A DNA stretch of 64,000 bases. It comes from Erythrobacter sp. AP23. Lineage in GTDB: Bacteria; Pseudomonadota; Alphaproteobacteria; Sphingomonadales; Sphingomonadaceae. Numbering within the stretch: position 1 is the first letter of the stretch; each line of letters begins with the position of its first letter. The position numbers and the translations under genes were made by a program. Positions 1-6,740 of the stretch are shown in pieces. The notes under the pieces were generated by a model that was given only the letters and a program-made list of their open reading frames with translations, had not been told where the DNA came from and made no database searches. The stretch covers positions 1 to 64,000 of the forward strand of contig NZ_LNBY01000019.1 of NCBI RefSeq assembly GCF_001542855.1. The letters are read 5' to 3'.

Positions 1-159
1 AGGTGTGGTACTTTCGATTCAGGCGACGCTAGACTACGCTGATGTTGTAAAAACAACGACTTAGCCAAAAATATCTACGCCAGGATTGCCTCCAATTCGC
101 CCCTTTTTCCGCTTGCGTGATTACCCGGTGATTGCCAGAAAAAGGCCACGAGGTATCGC
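1..159. other. Left flank, no gene seen
   Basis: This stretch lies upstream of the integrase and is richer in A+T than the rest of the window. ICE integrases commonly sit next to an attachment site in the 3' end of a tRNA gene, so I looked for a T-arm and acceptor stem. A TTCGATTC string at about 13-20 resembles a T-loop, but its flanks do not pair. The attachment site is therefore either outside the window or not tRNA-based. Confidence 0.4.
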
Positions 160-1374
160 ATGGCAACAGGAAAAATCAGCAAGCGCACGGTCGATTCGCT
201 CCCGGTTGGACCAAAGGAAAACTATCTTTGGGACACCGATCTCAAGGGCTTTGGCGTCAAGATTACAGCTGCTGGATCAATCAGTTACATAATCCAGTTC
301 CGAATGGGCGGACGAGAAGCGAAGACCCGTCGTTTCACGATCGGATCACATGGATCGCCCTGGACACCGACTACTGCACGCTTGGAGGCTGAGCGATTGT
401 TGGTGATTGTTGCGCAGGGCATTGATCCGGTTGATGCGGAAAAGCAGCGCCGACGGGAAGCTGTCGACCTCGCCTTCTCGAATTACGCTGACCTCTTCAC
501 CCGCTCCTGCAAACGCGAGGGATGGCGTCGCCTCGTGGAACGATCCATTCGCCTCTACCTCAAGCCCACATTCGGAATGAAGGCGCTGCCAGCGATTACG
601 AAGATCGACGTCGTATCGGTTCTCGATCAGATGCCGCCCAAGCAGGTGGCAAACCGGCGAAATGTCTTTGCCGTTATGCGGCGCCTGTTTCGCTGGGCCG
701 TGAGTCGCGGAGATATCGATCGCAGTCCGATGGAGGGCATGGAAACGCCGCCTCCGGTCAAGCCACGAGAGCGCTGGCTCAAGGATGGCGAACTCCGCCA
801 TATCTGGGACGCGGCACCGGAATGTCATCGATGCTTTGGTCCAATTGTCAGACTTCTGATCGTGACCGGACAGCGCCGTGAAGAAGTCTCCGGGATGCAA
901 TGGCAGGAGCTCAGTCGCAGCGAAAGATTGTGGACCCTGCCCGGATCTCGGACCAAGAACGGAGAACCAAACTCCATTCCGCTCAACGATCTTGCAATCG
1001 CCGAGCTCGACCGGGAGGCTCGCGGCGAGAAGTGGCCACGCAAAGGCCGCGTCTTTGCGACAGCTAGTGGGGCGGGCTTTACGGGATACGCCAAGGGGAA
1101 GGCGAAACTCGATGGCCTGATCGAGGAACGTCGCGAAGAGCCGCTCGACGCCTGGCGCCTTCATGATCTACGACGAACCCTCGCTACGAACTTTCAGCGG
1201 CTTGGCGTTCGGTTTGAAGTCACCGAAGCCGTTCTCAACCACGTCGGCGGATCTCGTGCCGGAGTCGCCGGCATCTACCAGCGCCACGATTGGAAGGATG
1301 AGAAGCGCGAGGCACTCGATGCCTGGAATGACCACCTCGCGACGGTTCTGTCCGAGAGTGGAGAGACGACCTAA
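160..1374 (+). CDS. Tyrosine recombinase / ICE integrase (DUF4102 type)
   Basis: This 404-residue site-specific recombinase probably integrates and excises the element. The N-terminal third has the DUF4102 arm-binding layout of P4-like integrases (LWDTDLKGFGVKI, residues 22-36). The catalytic set is visible: Arg239 (TGQRREEV), His335 and Arg338 (LHDLRRT), His361 (LNHVGG) and the nucleophile Tyr373 (GIYQRH). The ATG at 160 has only a weak GAGG upstream. The gene stands alone and points into the element, with the quorum-sensing operon converging on it from the right. Length and all catalytic residues suggest an active enzyme. Its directionality partner may be the small HTH protein at 52552-52824, which is inferred from family precedent. 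Confidence 0.93.
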   Translation: MATGKISKRTVDSLPVGPKENYLWDTDLKGFGVKITAAGSISYIIQFRMGGREAKTRRFTIGSHGSPWTPTTARLEAERLLVIVAQGIDPVDAEKQRRREAVDLAFSNYADLFTRSCKREGWRRLVERSIRLYLKPTFGMKALPAITKIDVVSVLDQMPPKQVANRRNVFAVMRRLFRWAVSRGDIDRSPMEGMETPPPVKPRERWLKDGELRHIWDAAPECHRCFGPIVRLLIVTGQRREEVSGMQWQELSRSERLWTLPGSRTKNGEPNSIPLNDLAIAELDREARGEKWPRKGRVFATASGAGFTGYAKGKAKLDGLIEERREEPLDAWRLHDLRRTLATNFQRLGVRFEVTEAVLNHVGGSRAGVAGIYQRHDWKDEKREALDAWNDHLATVLSESGETT

Positions 1375-1388
1375 CTCATTGGCGAGGG

Positions 1389-1994
1389 CTAGGCGGTCTG
1401 CTGGTTCAAACGTCCGACCAGAGCGGGTACCAGAGCCTCAATGTGTTGATGATATGCGCGTACCGCTCGGTTTGAGCCATCGAACCCCTGCTGAGCTGTT
1501 CGCTCAATTTGCTCAAGGGCATGCGACGCCCCAAGCCAAATCTCCGGCTCGAGTTCACGTATCGGGTGGAGTCTGTCGCTAATGCGTTCGACCAAATGTA
1601 CGCGAAACCGATTGCCTGAGTTTGCCGCGATGTCTCTGAAGACGTGCGCCAATCGGTCGGCATAAGCACCCTGAGTGACGTTGGATCCTTCGTCGATTTC
1701 CAGTGATTTGCGGTCGGTGTCGGAAGTGTGCTCCAAAAGCAGCGCGTTGACTTGCAGGATGTCGCGCAAGGCCTGTTCGGTAAGCAGCGGTACGCGAAAT
1801 CCTTCGCCGGGCGTGAGGTCGACCAGCCCTTCGCCGACAAGCTGGTTCAGGCTGTCTCTTACCGGCGTCATGCTTACTCCGAAATCGTCAGCCAGTCGCA
1901 TCGCCTCGAGCTTCGCACCGGCCTGGAAGCGCCCTTCCAGCAATGCATTTTTAAGCCGCCTGTACGTAGGCTCGAGGACGTGAGCGGGACTCAT
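1389..1994 (-). CDS. GntR-family transcriptional regulator
   Basis: This 201-residue protein has an N-terminal winged helix of GntR type: YRRLKNALLEGRFQAG, then a recognition region (GVSMTPVRDSLNQLVGEGLV, residues 39-58) and a short wing. The C-terminal part is mostly helical and probably an FCD-like effector domain, though metal-binding histidines are not obvious. It is the last gene of a three-gene operon. Its ATG overlaps the stop of the dioxygenase gene by four bases (ATGA), so it is translationally coupled to it. The placement suggests local control of the quorum-sensing operon or sensing of an acyl-derived ligand. The target is unknown. Confidence 0.8.
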   Translation of the reverse strand: MSPAHVLEPTYRRLKNALLEGRFQAGAKLEAMRLADDFGVSMTPVRDSLNQLVGEGLVDLTPGEGFRVPLLTEQALRDILQVNALLLEHTSDTDRKSLEIDEGSNVTQGAYADRLAHVFRDIAANSGNRFRVHLVERISDRLHPIRELEPEIWLGASHALEQIERTAQQGFDGSNRAVRAYHQHIEALVPALVGRLNQQTA

Positions 1995-2857
1995 CGCCCG
2001 CTGCGGCGCGTCTCGGCGAACTCACGAACCGCTTCTTTCTGGTCGGGGCGCAGACTATCGGTTGCCTGCGGGAATTCGGGCACCTTGTCGCTCAGCAGAA
2101 CCGACGGGCATTGCCCTTCGAAATTACCCAGGTTCGGGCGGTGCTGCACATAACCGGCCAGTTCGGCGAGTTCGGGCGAGAACTCTTTTGCTACTGCTGG
2201 CGGATAGGCCAGCCAGAGATTCTCGTAGGGTTTGAGCCAGCCGAGACTGTAGCCGATTACGACACCGCGGCGGACATCCTCGGTCTGGTTTGGTCCCGCT
2301 CCATGGACGGTGGAGCCAAGAAAGCAGATGGCATCGCCGGGCTTGCAAACTGCGACTATGGGATCGTCGAGACTTTCGAGATTGTCGACAGGCTTTCTGT
2401 GCGTCCCGGGGTAGATGCGTGTCGCGCCATTGAGGCGAGTAAATTCGGTCAGCGGCCAGATGACGTTGAGAAGATATTCGTGATCGCCCTTGCGGCCTGC
2501 CCACATATCCTGATCGCAATGCGGAAACTGTTCTATCTCGCCGGGATGGATCGCGATCGCCTGGGCGACATTGAGCTGTATCCGGTCGCAGGCGCTGCCG
2601 AGAATTGCGCGGGCGAGCGATAGGACTAGCGGCTGCAGGACCAGATCGCCCGCGACCTGCGAGCGGCGAAGGAGGCTTCCAAACCGTTTGGTCCGATGCC
2701 CATAGAAGTCTCCCTTGCCGAGTGGCGCCTGCGCAAACGCAGCTTCCAGGTCCGCATCGAGTGCGGCGATCTGTTGCTCGGCGACAAGCTGCGGAATGAT
2801 GCAATAGCCATCCTCTTGCAGCTGATCGAGCCAATACGCCTCGCTCGGCGCAGTCAT
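1991..2857 (-). CDS. Phytanoyl-CoA dioxygenase (PhyH) family protein
   Basis: This is a 288-residue Fe(II)/2-oxoglutarate oxygenase. The iron-binding triad is visible as His113-x-Asp115 (QFPHCDQD) and distal His185 (STVHGAGPN), with an Arg shortly after that could bind 2-oxoglutarate. I chose the ATG at 2857 rather than the longer frame because it gives a normal PhyH N-terminus (MTAPSEAYWLDQLQEDGY) and overlaps the luxI stop by four bases. The gene is therefore coupled to luxI upstream and to gntR downstream. PhyH enzymes hydroxylate acyl chains and other small molecules. Co-transcription with an AHL synthase suggests that it modifies the signal or its acyl precursor, which is inference. Confidence 0.86.
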   Translation of the reverse strand: MTAPSEAYWLDQLQEDGYCIIPQLVAEQQIAALDADLEAAFAQAPLGKGDFYGHRTKRFGSLLRRSQVAGDLVLQPLVLSLARAILGSACDRIQLNVAQAIAIHPGEIEQFPHCDQDMWAGRKGDHEYLLNVIWPLTEFTRLNGATRIYPGTHRKPVDNLESLDDPIVAVCKPGDAICFLGSTVHGAGPNQTEDVRRGVVIGYSLGWLKPYENLWLAYPPAVAKEFSPELAELAGYVQHRPNLGNFEGQCPSVLLSDKVPEFPQATDSLRPDQKEAVREFAETRRSGR

Positions 2858-3480
2858 GCTGCCAGCTCCATACCACCATAGGCTTCCGGCTGAGGATTGC
2901 GGCAGTAGATCCCTGCGTTGGCGAGTTGCGCGCGTGTATCCTGATCGATGTCGATGCGAAGAGCGACAAGCTGCTGCCCATCGATAGAAACGCACGGTCC
3001 AAGCTGCTGGCAGCGCCAGCCGAACTGGGCGATCTGACGGAACCAGGGCACTGGGGCGACCGCCGAATAACCAGAGATCCCTTCCGATATTGCAAAATCG
3101 GCGAGTGCGGAGACGAGCTGGTTGCGGACACTCCGGCGATCAGCGCGCGGCAACGTGGGATCGATACAGAATCGGGTAATCTCGCGAAATGCCTCATCCT
3201 GCGGAACAGGTCCGGTGCACAGCTGCGGAAAGAGATCGCGTAAGATATGAGGTCCATCAGAACGCAGGAGCCGGGCCGATGCGCGATGCTCGCACTTTTC
3301 GCCGGTGAGGACGAGATAGGCGGCCGAGGGCGTATCGAACTGGTCGATTTCAAAGGTCCCGTCGAGCACCGGAACGTCCCACCCAAGAAGATCCACGAAC
3401 ACGCGCTTGCGCGCCTCGAACATGGCGCGAAGTGCCGGATCGACCAGGTTTGCACCATTTATACCGCTGCTTTGCTGCAT
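2854..3480 (-). CDS. luxI: Acyl-homoserine-lactone synthase (LuxI/TraI family)
   Basis: This 208-residue enzyme makes an N-acyl-homoserine lactone from S-adenosylmethionine and an acyl-ACP or acyl-CoA. The family's conserved residues are present: Arg24, Phe28, Trp34, Glu44, Asp46 and Asp49 (EIDQFD), Arg70 (SARLL), Phe84, Glu100 and Arg103 (REITRFCI). The frame can be extended to 3675, but the ATG at 3480 places Arg24 and Trp34 at their usual family positions. It is the first gene of the luxI-phyH-gntR operon. The likely receptor gene, luxR, lies at 8247-8999, and the mercury and kinase genes separate the two. No obvious lux box is visible upstream. Confidence 0.93.
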   Translation of the reverse strand: MQQSSGINGANLVDPALRAMFEARKRVFVDLLGWDVPVLDGTFEIDQFDTPSAAYLVLTGEKCEHRASARLLRSDGPHILRDLFPQLCTGPVPQDEAFREITRFCIDPTLPRADRRSVRNQLVSALADFAISEGISGYSAVAPVPWFRQIAQFGWRCQQLGPCVSIDGQQLVALRIDIDQDTRAQLANAGIYCRNPQPEAYGGMELAA

Positions 3481-3698
3481 GAAGATTACCTGTGAACTTG
3501 ATGACTGCTCGCATCTCATCAAATCCGGATAGGCAGCGACATACCAAGAACTGGGGAGGGCCCCGTCTGGCGCAATACAGGGCCAGTTTACTGACCGCCT
3601 TACCTGTGCGATGAGCTTCAGCGATTGAAAATCAACAAGATACGACAGGTATCCTATCGGTCCGATTCTGTTCATCCCGAGAAGGTCACAAGCTGGCT
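3481..3698. promoter_or_regulatory. Divergent intergenic region between luxI and the HWE kinase
   Basis: This 218-base region must hold the luxI promoter (leftward) and the kinase promoter (rightward). TTACCTGTG occurs twice on the + strand (3486-3494 and 3600-3608). The core is also inverted as ACAGGTA at 3645-3651, so TACCTGT/ACAGGTA forms a widely spaced inverted pair. These may be regulator sites, but no classical 18-20 base lux box was found. A GAGAAGG ribosome-binding site precedes the kinase ATG at 3699. Confidence 0.35.
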
Positions 3699-4778
3699 AT
3701 GAATGCAAAAGTCATCACGAACTTCCAGCTTGGCAGCCGCGAATCCTCTTCGGCGCCTGATGTCTTGCCCCTGGCTACAGAGCATGCGCTGCAATCCGCC
3801 GGAGCTGCTTTCCATGCGCTCGCCGACACCATGCCGCAGATGGTATGGTCGACTCTTCCCGACGGCTCCCACGATTATTACAATGCGCGCTGGTATGAAT
3901 TCACGGGTGTCCCTGTCGGATCAACCGACGGCGAAGGATGGGCCGGGATGTTCCATGAGGATGACCAGGCCGACGCATGGAAGAAATGGAACCACAGCCT
4001 CGCTACCGGCGAACCGTACGAGGTTGAATATCGCCTGAGGCATCACAGCGGTGATTATCGCTGGATGATCGGTCGTGCGCTGCCGATCCTCAACGAGGAG
4101 GGTGAGATCCAGCGCTGGATCGGCACTTGTACGGATATCGACGAGCAGAAGCGCACCGCCCTCCAAAACGAAATCCTGAGTCAAGAGCTCAGCCATCGCA
4201 TCAAGAACATCTTCGCGATTGTTTCCGGTTTGATCAGCCTGACAGCGCGCGCAAATGAAGCGTTCGGTGAAGCGTCGCGCGACCTGCTGGGCCGGATTTC
4301 CGCGCTGGGGCGCGCGCACGAATTCGTCCGGCCCCACAGCGAAAAGTCCCAGCCCGAGGGCAAGGAAGTGACCCTCGCCACGCTGCTTGCGACGATCTTC
4401 GAGACCTATCCTGCCTTTTCCGAAAGAAGGATTGCTATTTCCGGCCCCGATATCGCGGTCGAAAGCCGCGCCGCCACGCCGGTTGCATTGGTGTTCCACG
4501 AGCTGGCTACCAACGCGATGAAGTACGGAGCTCTGTCCAATCCCGAGGGAAGGATTTCGCTGGACCTTTCAACCGAGGACGAGATGGTCCGCTTCCGCTG
4601 GAGGGAACACGGAGCTCACATCGACAAGGCGAGTGAGCCTCAAACGGGTTTCGGAAGTCGCCTCATCGAGTTGGCCGTGAAGCAACAGCTAGGAGGCAAT
4701 TACGAGAGAACCTGGCATGACGATGGCGTTGAACTCGTCATGGATGTCCGAAAAAGCAGGTTGCAGGAGCCTAGTTAA
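3699..4778 (+). CDS. PAS-domain HWE-family sensor histidine kinase
   Basis: This 359-residue soluble kinase has an N-terminal PAS/PAC sensor (about residues 30-150: MVWSTLPDGSHDYYNARWYEF ending in WIGTCTDIDEQK). The dimerization helix carries the phospho-acceptor His in ELSHRIKN, and the ATPase domain has the N-box HELATNAMKYGALS. The WREHGA string matches the WxE motif that names the HWE family. There are no transmembrane segments, so it probably reads an internal cue such as light, redox or a ligand through PAS. It converges on a receiver-only protein with an eight-base overlap at the two 3' ends, and the pair probably form a phosphorelay. HWE kinases often feed the alphaproteobacterial general stress response. 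No NepR or EcfG homologue is nearby. Confidence 0.9.
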   Translation: MNAKVITNFQLGSRESSSAPDVLPLATEHALQSAGAAFHALADTMPQMVWSTLPDGSHDYYNARWYEFTGVPVGSTDGEGWAGMFHEDDQADAWKKWNHSLATGEPYEVEYRLRHHSGDYRWMIGRALPILNEEGEIQRWIGTCTDIDEQKRTALQNEILSQELSHRIKNIFAIVSGLISLTARANEAFGEASRDLLGRISALGRAHEFVRPHSEKSQPEGKEVTLATLLATIFETYPAFSERRIAISGPDIAVESRAATPVALVFHELATNAMKYGALSNPEGRISLDLSTEDEMVRFRWREHGAHIDKASEPQTGFGSRLIELAVKQQLGGNYERTWHDDGVELVMDVRKSRLQEPS

Positions 4779-5175
4779 AGAAGAGCCTAAGACGGGCTGG
4801 CGGATCGATTTTTTCGCCCTTCCGGACCGCAATGACATAGTCGAGAACCTGCTTGAGAATGCTAAGATCGACCGGTTTTTCCAGCGCGCCCAGCGTTCCG
4901 CTCACCCCTTCGCCGAGTTGTGCGGGATTGGCGGTTACGAAAATAACCTCGATCCCGAAATCCGCAGCAAGCTTCTCGCCGATCCTCGGACCAGTGGCTC
5001 CATCGGCCAGATTGACATCGACGAGCGCCACATCGATCGCGTCTGAAGCCTTTGCCAATGCCGATTGCATGTCGTCGGCTATGCCTGCGGATTCATGACC
5101 GAGATCGTGAACCACCGCCTCCATTTCGACAGCTATGAGGAATTCGTCTTCGACAATCAGAATGGTGGTCGGCAC
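4771..5175 (-). CDS. Single-domain response regulator (receiver)
   Basis: This 134-residue stand-alone receiver has the acidic pair in ILIVEDEF, the phosphorylation site Asp in VALVDVNLADG (about residue 53), a Thr/Ser switch position in VIFVTANP and the conserved Lys in ALEKPVD. There is no output domain, so it would act as a phosphate shuttle or sink, or by protein contact. Its 3' end overlaps the HWE kinase gene by eight bases in convergent orientation. The kinase is therefore its most likely partner, although the two genes need not be co-expressed. Confidence 0.9.
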   Translation of the reverse strand: MPTTILIVEDEFLIAVEMEAVVHDLGHESAGIADDMQSALAKASDAIDVALVDVNLADGATGPRIGEKLAADFGIEVIFVTANPAQLGEGVSGTLGALEKPVDLSILKQVLDYVIAVRKGEKIDPPARLRLFFN

Positions 5176-5314
5176 GGAAGGCTATCAAAAGTTAAATGAC
5201 AAGGCTCTGTAGTGAGGGGACGGACAGGGCGCATATTCGTTGCCTCGCCTCGTCGCATCCGGCTTCGATCGAAATAGCTTCAAGACGCGCACCCGTTCCG
5301 ACGGCATTGCGTCA

Positions 5315-5737
5315 CTATCGGGCGCCAGGACCACGACCAAAGAGCGTATCTATGATGGGGCATTCCGGAACATCACCGCCTTCGCAGCGGGCTGATACAT
5401 CGGCTAGCGTGCGCTCCAACCTAGTCAAATCAGCAATTTTAGCTCGCACGCTGGCCAGATGGTTATTGGTCAGATCCCGAACCTCGCCGCAGCTGTAGGG
5501 GTGCGAATCAACGAGGCTGAGCAGGCTTTTGAGCTCCTCGATCGAAAAACCCAGATCGCGGCCGCGCAAGATAAAGCCGAGCCGCGCCTGGTCGCCGGGT
5601 GGATAGAGCCTGTGCCCGCTTGCCGTACGCTCGGGAGGCTGAAGCAGACCGATGTTCTCGTAGTAGCGGATCGTCTCAAGGTTGCAGCCCGACCGTCTGG
5701 CCAGTTCTCCCCGTTTGATCACTTGCGATGCTGTCAT
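5315..5737 (-). CDS. merR: Mercuric-resistance regulator MerR
   Basis: This 140-residue MerR-family activator has the N-terminal winged HTH (IKRGELARRSGCNLETIRYYE), a long dimer helix and Cys83, Cys118 and Cys126. Their spacing matches the Hg(II) ligands Cys82, Cys117 and Cys126 of Tn501/Tn21 MerR. It is divergent from merT across a compact operator at 5759-5789. By family knowledge it represses without Hg(II) and untwists the 19-base spacer to activate with it. The retained cysteine triad supports mercury over copper or zinc as the inducer. Confidence 0.92.
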   Translation of the reverse strand: MTASQVIKRGELARRSGCNLETIRYYENIGLLQPPERTASGHRLYPPGDQARLGFILRGRDLGFSIEELKSLLSLVDSHPYSCGEVRDLTNNHLASVRAKIADLTRLERTLADVSARCEGGDVPECPIIDTLFGRGPGAR

Positions 5738-5758
5738 GAGCCATATGCCAATTAGTGC

Positions 5759-5789
5759 TTGAACCTGTAGTTACTACAGGGAGTACATT
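5759..5789 (+). promoter_or_regulatory. MerR-type operator-promoter of the mer operon
   Basis: A -35 element TTGAAC (5759-5764) and a -10 element TACATT (5784-5789) are separated by exactly 19 bases, the over-long spacer typical of MerR-activated promoters. The spacer region holds a perfect dyad, CCTGTAGT-T-ACTACAGG (5764-5780). The predicted transcription start lies at about 5796-5797, on or next to the merT ATG at 5797. The message may therefore be leaderless, or translation may begin at the next in-frame ATG (5809). Confidence 0.88.
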
Positions 5790-5796
5790 GGTTTCC

Positions 5797-6159
5797 ATGG
5801 TCGATCAAATGCACAAGAACGCGCAGCGCTTATGGGCGAGCGGCGGGACGCTCGGCGCGATACTCGCCTCGTCCTGCTGTATTGCCCCGCTGTTATTGCT
5901 GAGCCTTGGCATCAGCGGCGCGTGGATCGGCAATCTCACTGCGCTCGAACCGTACAAATGGGTATTTATCGCCATTGCGGTTGTCTTTTTGGCCCTTGGA
6001 TTCCGGCACGTCTATTTTCGGCAAGCCGAACCTTGCGAAGACGGAACATATTGCGCGCGGCCCGGAGCAAACCTGCTCGTCAAAAGCTCCCTGTGGCTGG
6101 CGACCGTATTGGTCGCTGCCTCGTCCACGGTCGAGTGGTGGGCGCCGCAATTCTACTAG
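5797..6159 (+). CDS. merT: Mercuric ion transporter MerT
   Basis: This 120-residue inner-membrane protein carries the vicinal Cys pair in the first transmembrane helix (ILASSCCIAPLLLLSLGIS) and a second cysteine pair in the cytoplasmic loop (PCEDGTYCA). A third hydrophobic helix follows. It would pass Hg(II) from MerP to the cytoplasm. A GTG at 5755 would lie inside the operator, so ATG 5797 is preferred and ATG 5809 is an alternative. merP follows after 11 bases. Confidence 0.9.
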   Translation: MVDQMHKNAQRLWASGGTLGAILASSCCIAPLLLLSLGISGAWIGNLTALEPYKWVFIAIAVVFLALGFRHVYFRQAEPCEDGTYCARPGANLLVKSSLWLATVLVAASSTVEWWAPQFY

Positions 6160-6170
6160 GAGTTCGAAAG

Positions 6171-6512
6171 ATGAAGAAGACGATGATCGTCGCAGTTGCG
6201 ATACTGGGACTGGCCGGAGCGGGTATCTGGGCAGCGACCTTGTTTCCGCCAAACTCCGACGAACGGGTTCAACAAAATTCCGCGCATCTGCAATCGGCAA
6301 GTTTTGCGGTCGAGAATATGACCTGCGCGACCTGCCCGATAACGGTTCGGCGCGCGATGGAAGGCGTGGCAGGCGTGCACGAGGTGACTATCGATTACGA
6401 GACCAGGACGGCGACTGCGCAGTTCGATCCTGAGCGAACAACCACAAGCGCGATCGCCGCGGCGTCGACCGAGGCCGGATATCCGGCGATCCTTTCAGAG
6501 AGCGCGCTATGA
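6171..6512 (+). CDS. merP: Periplasmic mercury-binding protein MerP
   Basis: This 113-residue heavy-metal-associated (HMA) domain protein has an N-terminal export signal (MKKTMIVAVAILGLAGAGIW). The metal site is NMTCATCPITVRRAM with the MTCxxC motif, and a ferredoxin-like fold continues to AGYPA. The region between signal and HMA domain is somewhat longer than in classical MerP. It has an AGGAG ribosome-binding site and its stop overlaps the next ATG (ATGA). Confidence 0.9.
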   Translation: MKKTMIVAVAILGLAGAGIWAATLFPPNSDERVQQNSAHLQSASFAVENMTCATCPITVRRAMEGVAGVHEVTIDYETRTATAQFDPERTTTSAIAAASTEAGYPAILSESAL

Positions 6513-6739
6513 TCAAACTGAAGTCCGAGATCACATGCCCTACTTGCGGGTACAAAAAGCTCGAAAGAATGCCGACGGATGCCTGCTGGTTTTTCTACGA
6601 TTGCAATGGTTGCGGTGTGAAACTCCGCCCCAATGCGGGCGATTGCTGTGTCTTCTGCTCATTCGGCACCATCCCCTGCCCGCCGATCCAGGAAACGCGT
6701 GCCGATCGCAAGGGCGCCACATGTTGCGGAGGGCGGTGA
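6509..6739 (+). CDS. Cysteine-rich GDCCVFCS-motif protein
   Basis: This 76-residue protein belongs to the small GDCCVxC family often found in mer operons. Cysteines lie in CPTCG near the N-terminus, CNGCG in the middle, GDCCVFCSFGTIPCPP, and a C-terminal CCGGR, which suggests a zinc-ribbon-like fold and soft-metal binding. No signal peptide or membrane helix is evident. It is translationally coupled to merP by a four-base overlap and lies one base upstream of the reductase. The biochemical role is not established; metal hand-off to the reductase is a guess. Confidence 0.8.
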   Translation: MIKLKSEITCPTCGYKKLERMPTDACWFFYDCNGCGVKLRPNAGDCCVFCSFGTIPCPPIQETRADRKGATCCGGR

Positions 6740-6740
6740 G

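Noticed and set aside
1-85. tRNA 3' end as integrase attachment site
   Set aside because: A TTCGATTC string looks like a T-loop, but no T-stem or acceptor stem can be paired around it.
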